In this document: positions 1-6,175 of the stretch, one piece after another
How the letters are laid out: the number at the start of each line of letters is the position of its first letter
Position numbering within the stretch: the first letter of the stretch is position 1
Source of the DNA: Firmicutes bacterium CAG:124
GTDB lineage: Bacteria; Bacillota; Clostridia; Oscillospirales; Oscillospiraceae
Assembly (NCBI GenBank): GCA_000432135.1
Contig: HF990592.1
Span: 14,626 to 22,648 of the forward strand
DNA: 8,023 bases
Direction: 5' to 3'
Made by a program: the position numbers and the translations under genes
Notes under the pieces: generated by a model
What the model was told of the DNA's origin: nothing
Databases searched by the model: none
Seen by the model: the letters and a program-made list of their open reading frames with translations, nothing else

Positions 1-249
1 CAGCGGCAGCTGCGGCTGTCCGCGCGGGAATTCGACGTCATGCGGTATCTTTTGCAGACAAAGGGGCAGAATGTGTCCAAGGAGGCCATTTTGTCGAAGG
101 TCTGGGGCTTTGACTCCAACGCGGTAGAAAACCATGTGGAGGTCTACGTCGGCTTCCTGCGCAAAAAGCTTGCGGCCATCGGCTCGAACGTGCGCATTGA
201 GGCCGTGCGGCGGCTGGGCTATCATCTGGAGGTGGGCGAGGTATGCTGA
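1..249 (+). CDS. OmpR/PhoB-family response regulator, C-terminal DNA-binding domain (5' end outside window)
   Basis: The open frame is already running at base 1 and ends at TGA 247-249, giving the last 82 residues of a protein; the receiver domain lies upstream of the window. What is visible is a winged-helix effector domain: an LSAREFDVMRYLL start like the usual 'LT..EF.LL..L' of the family, a KEAILSKVWG helix, the recognition helix around ENHVEVYVGFLRKKL, and the wing IEAVRRLGYHLE (family consensus resembles 'IETVRGVGYRL'). Such proteins bind promoter DNA after phosphorylation by a partner kinase. The partner is clearly the next gene, whose ATG lies inside this frame (7-base overlap), so the two are probably translationally coupled. 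The regulated genes cannot be told from the sequence. Family call is secure; no specific gene name is justified. Confidence 0.93.
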   Translation, partial: QRQLRLSAREFDVMRYLLQTKGQNVSKEAILSKVWGFDSNAVENHVEVYVGFLRKKLAAIGSNVRIEAVRRLGYHLEVGEVC

Positions 250-1478
250 AAAAACTTCGCTTGAAGATCATTCTTGCGATTGTGCTGGTCGCCGCCGTGA
301 TGCTCTGCGCGATCCTCGGCCTTTTCTATACGCTGACGAAGCAGAACCTGCGCACGCAGTCGATCAGCATGATGCAGGCGATCGCGGCCGACCCCTTCGC
401 GCCTGTCCAGCCGGAGCGCGAACCGCAGCAGGTGCGCCTGCCGTACTTCGTGCTGCAGACCGACGCGTTCGGCAATCTGGTCGCCATCGGCTCAAGCGAT
501 TACGATCTGACCGACCGGACGTTTCTGCGGATGGTTGCCGCTGCGGCGCAGGCCTCACGGGACGCCATCGGCGAGATCCCGGAATACAGCCTGCGCTACT
601 GCCGCGTGACCGGCAGCGTGATCTTCGCGGACATTTCCAGTGAGCAGCAGACGCTGCGCACGCTTTTGAAGACCGGCGCGCTGCTCGTCGCGCTCGGCCT
701 GCTTGCCTTTTTCGGCCTTGCGGTGCTGCTGGCGCGCAGTGCGGTCCGGCCAGTGGAGGAAGCGTGGCGGCAGCAGAAGCAGTTTGTCGCCGACGCGTCG
801 CACGAGCTGAAAACGCCGCTGACCGTCATTCTGACAAACACGGAGCTGCTGCAAAGCCCGGATTATGACACGGCGCAGAAGCAGACCTTCCTTTCCGGCA
901 TCGACGCCATGGCGAAGCAGATGCGCGCGCTGGTCGAGCGGCTGCTGGAGCTGGCGCGGGCCGAGAATGAACAGGCGTCGCGTGCATTCACGCCATGCGA
1001 TCTCAGTCAGATCACTGAGAGCAGCGCGCTGCTGTTCGAGGCCGCGCTGTTTGAACGCGGTCTGACGCTGCAGACCGAACTGGAGCCGGACATCACCGTC
1101 AGCGGCGATGAACGTCAGCTCAGCCAGCTCGTGGAGATCTATCTCGACAACGCCCGGAAGTACGCCTCCGGCGGCACGGTCGCCGTCCGGCTGTTCCGGT
1201 GCGGGAAGAACCGCTGCCGCCTGTCCGTCTCAAACGAGGGCGAGGCGCTTTCCCCGCAGGCGCTGCGGCAGATCTTCGACCGCTTTTCCCGCGCAGACGC
1301 CGCGCGGACGCGCGACGGCAGCTTCGGCCTCGGCCTTTCCATCGCGCAGGCCATCGCGCAGGCGCACGGCGGCAGCGTCTGGGCAGAAAGCGACGGCGGC
1401 GTCAACACCTTCTTTGCCGAGCTGCCGGTGCTGTCCGGGCATGAAAAGCGCCAAGAGACGGCAAAAAAGGGTATATGA
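243..1478 (+). CDS. Two-TM sensor histidine kinase, partner of the upstream response regulator
   Basis: This is a 411-residue membrane sensor kinase that would autophosphorylate on His and pass the phosphate to the regulator encoded just upstream. TM1 is about residues 8-30 and TM2 about 143-164, leaving a small extracytoplasmic sensing region of roughly 110 residues with no recognisable domain. The cytoplasmic part has the H-box ASHELKTPLT (phospho-acceptor H187), a DHp helix to about 240, and a HATPase domain with the N-box around LDNARKYAS (N303), a G1-type segment NEGEAL (331-336), the F-box IFDRFSRAD (344-352) and the G2 box FGLGLSIA (361-368). G1 lacks the textbook DxGxG; N-x-G variants are, from general knowledge, common in Bacillota kinases, so it is probably active. 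The ATG at 243 is preceded by GGAGGT (228-233) at 9 bases, inside the regulator frame. Signal and regulon are unknown. Confidence 0.95.
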   Translation: MLKKLRLKIILAIVLVAAVMLCAILGLFYTLTKQNLRTQSISMMQAIAADPFAPVQPEREPQQVRLPYFVLQTDAFGNLVAIGSSDYDLTDRTFLRMVAAAAQASRDAIGEIPEYSLRYCRVTGSVIFADISSEQQTLRTLLKTGALLVALGLLAFFGLAVLLARSAVRPVEEAWRQQKQFVADASHELKTPLTVILTNTELLQSPDYDTAQKQTFLSGIDAMAKQMRALVERLLELARAENEQASRAFTPCDLSQITESSALLFEAALFERGLTLQTELEPDITVSGDERQLSQLVEIYLDNARKYASGGTVAVRLFRCGKNRCRLSVSNEGEALSPQALRQIFDRFSRADAARTRDGSFGLGLSIAQAIAQAHGGSVWAESDGGVNTFFAELPVLSGHEKRQETAKKGI

Positions 1479-1507
1479 TTTTATGCAGAGCGCCGGTACG
1501 CCTCCGG

Positions 1508-1536
1508 TTGCAAAACGGCGAAAAAGGTGATATATT
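1508..1536 (+). promoter_or_regulatory. Candidate promoter for the LysR-type regulator gene
   Basis: TTGCAA (1508-1513) and TATATT (1531-1536) are separated by 17 bases, matching the sigma-A -35/-10 consensus at 4/6 and 5/6 positions. The site lies in the AT-rich gap between the kinase gene and the regulator gene and would start transcription roughly 25 bases before the ATG at 1569. No terminator is visible after the kinase gene, so read-through from upstream is also possible. The call rests on consensus matching only. Confidence 0.45.
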
Positions 1537-1556
1537 AGAAATGATATAAATTAGAA
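1528..1556 (+). repeat. Imperfect tandem direct repeat overlapping the regulator's -10 region
   Basis: TGATATATTAGAA (1528-1540) is followed one base later by TGATATAAATTAGAA (1542-1556); the second copy has two extra bases. The pair overlaps the candidate -10 and runs into the ribosome binding site. It could be an autoregulatory operator, since LysR-type regulators often bind their own promoter, but AT-rich sequence produces such repeats by chance. GATATAAATT (1543-1552) is 9/10 identical to GATATAATTT (2550-2559) in the operator-like element before the malate dehydrogenase gene. Confidence 0.35.
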
Positions 1557-1568
1557 GGTGGTACAGCT

Positions 1569-2462
1569 ATGAACACACAGCATTTGCAGTATATCATCGA
1601 GATCGAACGCACCCGGTCGATCTCGCAGGCGGCGGAGAACCTGTTTATCGGCCAGCCGAATCTCAGCCGCATCCTGCACGATGTGGAGCAGATGCTGGGC
1701 TTCCGCATTTTTGAGCGCTCCACGCGCGGCGTCCGGCCCACGACGCGCGGCACGATCTTTCTGCAGCACGCAAAGTCCATCCTGCGCGAGACGGAGGCCA
1801 TTGAGGCCCTCGGTCCCAAGCGGGCCGTGGCGAACCGGCTGCGCGTGTGCATCCCGCGCTCGGCGGCCATGCTGGATCTGACGGCGCAGTATCTGGCCGG
1901 ACTGCCGCAGGCAGAGCCGGTCGACGCGGTCATCCGCGAATGCCACGCGCGCACGGCGCTCGAAACGCTTGCAAGCGGCGAGACGGAGATCGGCGTGATC
2001 CGCTTCCGCTCGGAATACCGCGATTATTTTGACGAGCAGACCAGCGCCCGCGGTCTGAGCTTCGAGCTTTTGAGCAAATACCACTACCTCGTCACCATGA
2101 ACCAGTCACATCCGCTTGCCGGGCGCAGCTCCGTTCTGCGCACGGAGCTTGACGGGCTGCCGGAGATCGTTCACGGGGACGTGTTCCGCGTACAGGGCAA
2201 GCCGGAGGAGCCGGTGCGGCGGAAGATCTACTGCGTCGACCGTCTGGCGCAGATGACGCTCCTCGAAACAATTCCGAATTCCTATATGCTGGCCCCCGCC
2301 ATCCCGGAGCACTGCATCCAGCGCTGGAATCTTGTCCAGCTCCCGTGCAGCGACAACCAGAGTTTGTATCTCAACGCGCTGGTATATCATAAGCAATATG
2401 CAATGAGCGAGATCGAGGCCGGATTCGTGCAGTTTGTGCGGGAACACAAGGCATTTGTCTGA
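1569..2462 (+). CDS. LysR-type transcriptional regulator
   Basis: The 297-residue protein has the length and plan of a LysR-type regulator. Residues 1-60 form the N-terminal winged helix-turn-helix: MNTQHLQYIIEIERTRSISQAAENLFIGQPNLSRILHDVEQMLG, then FRIFERSTRGVRPTTRG, the wing segment characteristic of the family. A linker helix covers about 62-90, and the rest (about 90-297) is the periplasmic-binding-protein-like effector domain, here divergent enough that no ligand can be named. The ATG at 1569 is supported by an AGAAGGTGG ribosome binding site (1553-1561) 7 bases upstream. The gene points the same way as the malate dehydrogenase-fumarase-hdr operon and sits 169 bases before it, so it is a plausible local regulator of that operon, though the more usual divergent LysR arrangement is absent. 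It could instead act elsewhere. Confidence 0.94.
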   Translation: MNTQHLQYIIEIERTRSISQAAENLFIGQPNLSRILHDVEQMLGFRIFERSTRGVRPTTRGTIFLQHAKSILRETEAIEALGPKRAVANRLRVCIPRSAAMLDLTAQYLAGLPQAEPVDAVIRECHARTALETLASGETEIGVIRFRSEYRDYFDEQTSARGLSFELLSKYHYLVTMNQSHPLAGRSSVLRTELDGLPEIVHGDVFRVQGKPEEPVRRKIYCVDRLAQMTLLETIPNSYMLAPAIPEHCIQRWNLVQLPCSDNQSLYLNALVYHKQYAMSEIEAGFVQFVREHKAFV

Positions 2463-2482
2463 TACTTCCCACAGGAACGGAA

Positions 2483-2511
2483 TTGAACCAACATATCAAA
2501 AAGAATATATC
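2483..2511 (+). promoter_or_regulatory. Candidate distal promoter of the mdh-fumC-hdr operon
   Basis: TTGAAC (2483-2488) and TATATC (2506-2511) are spaced by 17 bases and match the sigma-A boxes at 4/6 each. If used, the transcript would begin near 2518 and carry the large inverted repeat (2545-2591) in its untranslated leader, where it could fold into a hairpin. A second candidate promoter lies downstream inside that repeat, and the sequence alone does not choose between them. Confidence 0.35.
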
Positions 2512-2527
2512 TTTGCATAAAAAAGCA

Positions 2528-2557
2528 TTGGTGCTTCCAGCATAATACCGATATAAT
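2528..2557 (+). promoter_or_regulatory. Candidate proximal promoter of the mdh-fumC-hdr operon, overlapping the operator-like repeat
   Basis: A perfect TATAAT (2552-2557) follows TTGGTG (2528-2533, 3/6 match to the -35 box) by 18 bases. The -10 lies inside the left arm of the inverted repeat, so a protein bound to that element would be expected to compete directly with RNA polymerase. The perfect -10 is attractive, but the arm is AT-rich and the -35 is weak. Confidence 0.4.
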
Positions 2558-2591
2558 TTTATCGCAATAACCGATAAAATTATATCGGTAT
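2545..2591 (+). repeat. 20-bp perfect inverted repeat; also two tandem palindromic operator-like motifs
   Basis: Bases 2545-2564 are the exact reverse complement of 2572-2591, with 7 bases (CAATAAC) between. The same interval contains two direct copies of an 18-base motif, ACCGATATAATTTTATCG (2547-2564) and ACCGATAAAATTATATCG (2570-2587), identical at 16 of 18 positions and 23 bp apart. The second copy extends to a perfect ACCGATA-N6-TATCGGT palindrome (2570-2589); the first is the same palindrome with its last two bases changed to CA. A pair of phased palindromes between regulator gene and operon suggests binding of two protein dimers, possibly the upstream LysR-type protein. The alternative is an RNA hairpin: the stem is AT-rich and followed by ATTTTGTT, so weak termination after the regulator gene or attenuation is possible. 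It does not resemble the usual Rex or FNR sites. Confidence 0.75.
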
Positions 2592-2617
2592 ATTTTGTTC
2601 GATTCAAATCTGAAATT

Positions 2618-2622
2618 GGGGG
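2618..2622 (+). promoter_or_regulatory. Non-canonical ribosome binding site of mdh
   Basis: The only purine-rich stretch before the malate dehydrogenase start is GGGGG (2618-2622), 9 bases before ATG 2632. It is poorer than the AGGAG/AGGAGG sites of the operon's other genes. It favours ATG 2632 over the in-frame TTG at 2626, which would sit only 3 bases away. Confidence 0.5.
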
Positions 2623-2631
2623 TTTTTGTGT

Positions 2632-3576
2632 ATGAGCAAGATCACTGTTATCGGCGCGGGAAGCGTCGGCTCCACGATTGCGAACGACCTGATGATCCAG
2701 GGCACCGCATCCGAGATCGTCCTGATCGACGTCAATAAGCAGAAGGCCTTTGGCGAGGCCATGGATATCTATCAGGGTGCGCCGTTCTGTTCTCCGACGA
2801 TCGTCCGCTCCGGCGACTATGACGCGGCCTCCGGCTCCGACATTGTCATCATCACCTCGGGTCTTCCCCGCAAGGCCGGACAGAGCCGACTGGAGCTGGC
2901 GCAGGCCAACGTCAACATCATCAAGGACATTGCCCCGCAGATCACAGCTGCCGCGCCGGACGCCATCTATATTATCGTATCGAACCCGGTCGACGTGCTG
3001 ACGTATGTGTTCCACAAAATTTCCGGCGTTCCCGAGAGCCACATCATCGGCTCCGGCACCATCCTCGACACCAGCCGCCTGCAGTCGACGCTTGCAAAGC
3101 GCTTCTGCATCAGCCCGAAGAATGTCCACGCGCACGTCTACGGCGAGCACGGCGATTCCTCCTTCGTGCCCTGGAGCCTTGTGCACATCGCGAACAACCA
3201 TATTGATTCCTATAAGGAGCATTCCCCCGACTGTGACCGCATCAAGTGGAACCAGGATTACGAGGAGATCGAGCAGTTCGTCAAGACCTCCGGCGCGCAG
3301 GTCATCAAGAACAAGGGCGCAACGTTCTATGCCGTCGCCATGTCGGTCTGCCACCTGTGCAAGTGTGTGCAGAGCACGGCCGGAACGGCTGTGACCGTCT
3401 CTACCATGATGCACGGCGAATACGGCGTGTCCGATGTCTGCCTGTCCACGCTCGCGCTGGTCGACAATCAGGGCGTGCGCGGCAAGATCCTCAACCAGCT
3501 GACCGACGGCGAGATCGACAAGCTCCGCGCCAGCGCGGAAAAGCTGAAGGAAGTCATCCGTCAGGTCGAGATTTGA
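2632..3576 (+). CDS. mdh: LDH-type NAD-dependent malate dehydrogenase
   Basis: This is a 314-residue member of the lactate/malate dehydrogenase family, interconverting oxaloacetate and L-malate with NAD(H) in the cytosol. The Rossmann loop is GAGSVG (residues 8-13), and D33 at the end of the second strand favours NAD over NADP. Catalytic residues are all present: R86, N118 (SNPVDV), D146 and R149 (LDTSR), and the proton-relay H173 in YGEHGDSS. The specificity loop reads SGLPRKAG with R80 where lactate dehydrogenases have Gln (position 102 in LDH numbering); Arg there selects the dicarboxylate, so malate dehydrogenase is preferred despite the overall LDH-like look. The ATG at 2632 gives a natural N-terminus (MSKITVIGAG); TTG 2626 would only add two residues. 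It is the first gene of the operon, followed by fumarase after 21 bases, which supports the malate assignment. Lactate dehydrogenase is the alternative, at low probability. Confidence 0.9.
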   Translation: MSKITVIGAGSVGSTIANDLMIQGTASEIVLIDVNKQKAFGEAMDIYQGAPFCSPTIVRSGDYDAASGSDIVIITSGLPRKAGQSRLELAQANVNIIKDIAPQITAAAPDAIYIIVSNPVDVLTYVFHKISGVPESHIIGSGTILDTSRLQSTLAKRFCISPKNVHAHVYGEHGDSSFVPWSLVHIANNHIDSYKEHSPDCDRIKWNQDYEEIEQFVKTSGAQVIKNKGATFYAVAMSVCHLCKCVQSTAGTAVTVSTMMHGEYGVSDVCLSTLALVDNQGVRGKILNQLTDGEIDKLRASAEKLKEVIRQVEI

Positions 3577-3597
3577 TATAAAAAAGGAGAAAAAACG

Positions 3598-4974
3598 ATG
3601 GAATATCGCGTCGAACACGATTCCATGGGTGAGGTCCGCGTCCCGGCGGACAAATACTGGGGCGCACAGACCGAGCGCAGCCACAACAACTTCCCCATCG
3701 GCGTCGGCATCGAGACGATGCCCGCCGAGATCATCCATGCCTTCGGCATTCTCAAAAAGGCTGCTGCGCGCGCAAACCGCGCGCTGCGTCCCGAAAAAAT
3801 GACCGAAGAAAAGCTTGCCGCCATCGAGCAGGCGGCGGACGAGGTCATTTCCGGCCAGCTTCTGGACAATTTCCCGCTCGTCGTCTGGCAGACCGGCTCC
3901 GGCACACAGTCGAACATGAACAGCAACGAGGTTATTGCCAACCGCGGCAATGAAATTGCGGGCAAAAAGCTGCTGCACCCGAACGATGATATCAATATGT
4001 CGCAGTCGTCCAACGACACATTCCCGACGGCCATGCACATCGCGGCGGTCTGCGCGCTTGAGGACAAGGTCATCCCCGCCATCGACACGCTGGTAACAAC
4101 GTTCCGCCGTCTGGAGGCGGAAAACGAGGGCGTCGTCAAATCCGGCCGGACGCATCTGCAGGACGCCACCCCCATCTCCTTCCCGCAGGAGATCTCCGGC
4201 TGGAGATCGAGCCTGGAACGGGATCGGGAGCTGCTGCTCCTGGCCGTGAAGCCGCTCAAAGAGCTGGCGCTCGGCGGCACCGCCGTCGGCACGGGCCTCA
4301 ACACGCCGAAGGGCTTCGATACAGCGGTCGCCGCTGAAATTGCGAAGCTGACGGGCAAGGACTTCAAAACGGCAGAGAATAAATTCCACGCGCTGACCAG
4401 CAAGGACGAGATCGTCTTCGCGCACGGCGCACTCAAGGCGCTGGCCGCCGATATGATGAAAATCGCAAACGACGTGCGCTGGCTGGCCTCCGGCCCGCGG
4501 GACGGCCTCGGCGAGATCTTCATTCCCGAAAACGAGCCTGGCTCGTCCATCATGCCCGGCAAGGTCAACCCTACCCAGTGCGAAGCCGTTACGATGGTCG
4601 CCGTGCAGGTCATGGGCAACGATGTGGCCGTGTCCATGGCCGCGTCGCAGGGCAATTTCGAGCTGAACGTGTTCATGCCGGTCTGCATCTATAATTTCCT
4701 GCAGTCGGCACGTCTGCTGGCCGAGTCCATCGTGTCGTTCAACGACCGCTGCGCCTGCGGCATCCGCGCCAACCGCGAGAAGATGGAGCACAATCTGCAC
4801 AACTCCCTCATGCTCGTCACGGCGCTGAACCCGTACATCGGCTATGAAAACGCGGCGAAGACGGCTAAAAAAGCCTACAAGGAAAACATCTCCCTCAAGG
4901 AAGCCTGCGTGAGCCTCGGCTTTTTGACGGCGGAGCGCTTCGACGAGGTGTTCCACCCGGAGAACATGATCTGA
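3598..4974 (+). CDS. fumC: Class II fumarate hydratase (fumarase C)
   Basis: The 458-residue protein is a full-length class II fumarase, the oxygen-stable, iron-free type that interconverts L-malate and fumarate as a homotetramer. Visible family motifs are TGSGTQSNMNSNE (99-111), SQSSNDTFPTAMH (135-147), GRTHLQDATP (183-192) with the active-site H186, and the signature loop GSSIMPGKVNP (315-325) with catalytic S316, K322 and N324, corresponding to E. coli S318, K324 and N326. The ATG at 3598 follows AGGAG (3585-3589) at 8 bases. The related aspartase or argininosuccinate lyase are unlikely given the strong fumarase-type sequence throughout. With the preceding malate dehydrogenase it forms an oxaloacetate-malate-fumarate segment. 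The hdrB gene begins 14 bases after its stop. Many anaerobes use iron-dependent class I fumarases instead, so a class II enzyme here is mildly notable. Confidence 0.96.
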   Translation: MEYRVEHDSMGEVRVPADKYWGAQTERSHNNFPIGVGIETMPAEIIHAFGILKKAAARANRALRPEKMTEEKLAAIEQAADEVISGQLLDNFPLVVWQTGSGTQSNMNSNEVIANRGNEIAGKKLLHPNDDINMSQSSNDTFPTAMHIAAVCALEDKVIPAIDTLVTTFRRLEAENEGVVKSGRTHLQDATPISFPQEISGWRSSLERDRELLLLAVKPLKELALGGTAVGTGLNTPKGFDTAVAAEIAKLTGKDFKTAENKFHALTSKDEIVFAHGALKALAADMMKIANDVRWLASGPRDGLGEIFIPENEPGSSIMPGKVNPTQCEAVTMVAVQVMGNDVAVSMAASQGNFELNVFMPVCIYNFLQSARLLAESIVSFNDRCACGIRANREKMEHNLHNSLMLVTALNPYIGYENAAKTAKKAYKENISLKEACVSLGFLTAERFDEVFHPENMI

Positions 4975-4988
4975 CGGGAGGACACGCA

Positions 4989-5780
4989 ATGAATTACAGC
5001 TATTTCCCCGGCTGCACGCTCAGGACAAAGGGCGCGCAGCTGGACAGAGCCGGACGGCGCGCAGCGGAGAAGCTCGGCTTTTCGCTGTGCGAGATCCCGG
5101 AGTGGCAGTGCTGCGGCGCGGTGTATCCGCAGGCAAACGATGAAATTGCCACACGGCTTTCCTCCGTCCGGGCGCTCATGGCCGCGCGTGACGCGGGCCA
5201 GCCGCTGGTGTCCCTCTGTTCTGCCTGTCATCACGTTTTGAAGCGCGTGAACGGCGATATGCAGCACAATGAGGACATCCGCGTCAAGGTCAACAATTAC
5301 TTAAAGCCGGAAACGCCCTACGAGGGTGAGACAAAGGTTCTGCACTATCTCGAAGTCCTGCGCGACGAGATCGGCTGGGATGCAGTCAAGGCGGCTGTCG
5401 TAAAGCCGCTTACAGGCAGAAAGATCGGCGCGTATTACGGCTGTATGCTCCTGCGGCCCAGCCGCGAGATGCAGTTTGACGACCCGGAGAACCCGAAAAT
5501 GCTCGAGGACTTCATCCGGGCCATCGGCGCGGAGCCTGTTCTTTACGCGCAGCGCAACGAATGCTGCGGCGGCTATATGGCGGTCGAGAACAGGTCCTAC
5601 GCCGCAAAGCAGGCACAGAAGATCATGGACAACGCAAAGGCGCAGGGCGCGGAGCTTCTGATCACGGCCTGTCCCCTGTGCAGCTACAATCTGCTGCACA
5701 ATACAGACGGCAAGCTTCCGGTCGTTTACTTTACAGAACTGCTGGCCGAGGCGCTCGGCTGCGGGGAGGAGGACGCATGA
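4989..5780 (+). CDS. hdrB: Heterodisulfide reductase subunit B-like protein (two CCG domains)
   Basis: The 263-residue protein carries two complete cysteine-rich CCG domains. The first uses C9, C41-C42-G and C77-x-x-C80; the second uses C152, C192-C193-G and C228-x-x-C231. In methanogen HdrB each such set binds a noncubane [4Fe-4S] cluster where disulfide reduction occurs, so both sites should be occupied here. Bacteria generally lack coenzymes M and B, so the real substrate is unknown; HdrB-like subunits in bacteria take part in methylene-tetrahydrofolate reductase, Flx/Flox and fumarate reductase type complexes. There are no signal peptide or membrane segments, so it is cytosolic. The ATG at 4989 follows GGGAGG (4976-4981) at 7 bases. 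Its stop overlaps the hdrC start (ATGA), predicting coupled translation and a 1:1 complex. Lactate-utilisation protein LutA/LldE or GlpC-like CCG proteins are less likely because hdrC and hdrA follow. Confidence 0.93.
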   Translation: MNYSYFPGCTLRTKGAQLDRAGRRAAEKLGFSLCEIPEWQCCGAVYPQANDEIATRLSSVRALMAARDAGQPLVSLCSACHHVLKRVNGDMQHNEDIRVKVNNYLKPETPYEGETKVLHYLEVLRDEIGWDAVKAAVVKPLTGRKIGAYYGCMLLRPSREMQFDDPENPKMLEDFIRAIGAEPVLYAQRNECCGGYMAVENRSYAAKQAQKIMDNAKAQGAELLITACPLCSYNLLHNTDGKLPVVYFTELLAEALGCGEEDA

Positions 5781-6163
5781 ACAACCAGAACATGATTGAA
5801 ACCGTCACCCGCATCTCCGGCGTGAACCCCAGAAAGTGCATGCGCTGCGGCAAATGCTCGGCGAGCTGTCCGGCGTATGACGAGATGGAATACCATCCGC
5901 ATCAGTTTGTCTCCATGGTCGAAAACGGCCGAATTGAGGAGCTGCTTTCCTCGAAAGGCATCTACACCTGCCTGAGCTGCTTTGCCTGCGTCGAGCGCTG
6001 TCCCCGAAACGTCGAGCCTGCAAAACTCATTGAGGCCGTGCGCAATGCCGTGCAGCGCCAGCAGGGCATGGATCACCTGAAGCCTGAACGCATCCCGGAG
6101 ATTCTTGACGAGGAGCTGCCGCAGCAGGCGATTGCCGCGGCGTTCCGCAAATATAAAAAGTAA
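5777..6163 (+). CDS. hdrC: Heterodisulfide reductase subunit C-like ferredoxin protein
   Basis: The 128-residue protein has two classical ferredoxin motifs, C21-x2-C24-x2-C27-x3-C31-P and C65-x2-C68-x2-C71-x3-C75-P, each expected to bind a [4Fe-4S] cubane. The linker and helical C-terminus (about 80-128) match the small HdrC subunit, which relays electrons from HdrA to HdrB. It has no membrane helices, unlike membrane-linked Hdr systems, so the complex is soluble. The frame is open far upstream, but ATG 5777 is chosen: it overlaps the hdrB stop by four bases, has a purine-rich GGGGAGGAGG (5763-5772) just before it, and gives a normal HdrC length. The last codons KYKK-TAA merge into the AGGAGG site of hdrA. 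Confidence 0.94.
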   Translation: MNNQNMIETVTRISGVNPRKCMRCGKCSASCPAYDEMEYHPHQFVSMVENGRIEELLSSKGIYTCLSCFACVERCPRNVEPAKLIEAVRNAVQRQQGMDHLKPERIPEILDEELPQQAIAAAFRKYKK

Positions 6164-6175
6164 GGAGGGAACGCA

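Noticed and set aside
1230..1260. Degenerate G1 box in the histidine kinase as a sign of an inactive kinase
   Set aside because: The H-box, N-box, F-box and G2 box are intact, and N-x-G variants at G1 are common in Bacillota sensor kinases.
1491..1520. CGCCG...CGGCG inverted repeat after the kinase gene as a terminator
   Set aside because: The stem is 5 bp with a 20-base loop and is followed by A residues rather than T residues.
2523..2536. Short hairpin AAGCA-TTGG-TGCTT as a terminator after the regulator gene
   Set aside because: The stem is only 5 bp and is followed by CCAGCA, not a T-run, on the + strand. A T-run exists only on the minus strand, where no gene is present.
2371..4989. An 872-codon open frame on the minus strand opposite mdh and fumC
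   Set aside because: It lies antisense to two genes with intact catalytic motifs, spans the intergenic repeat, and its translation is Arg/Asp/Gly/His-rich low-complexity sequence without a recognisable domain. GC-rich codon use on the + strand removes stops from this frame.
5561..5776. N-terminal extension of hdrC from an upstream ATG
   Set aside because: The extension overlaps the second CCG domain of hdrB out of frame, has no HdrC-like sequence, and ATG 5777 has the ATGA overlap and a good Shine-Dalgarno site.
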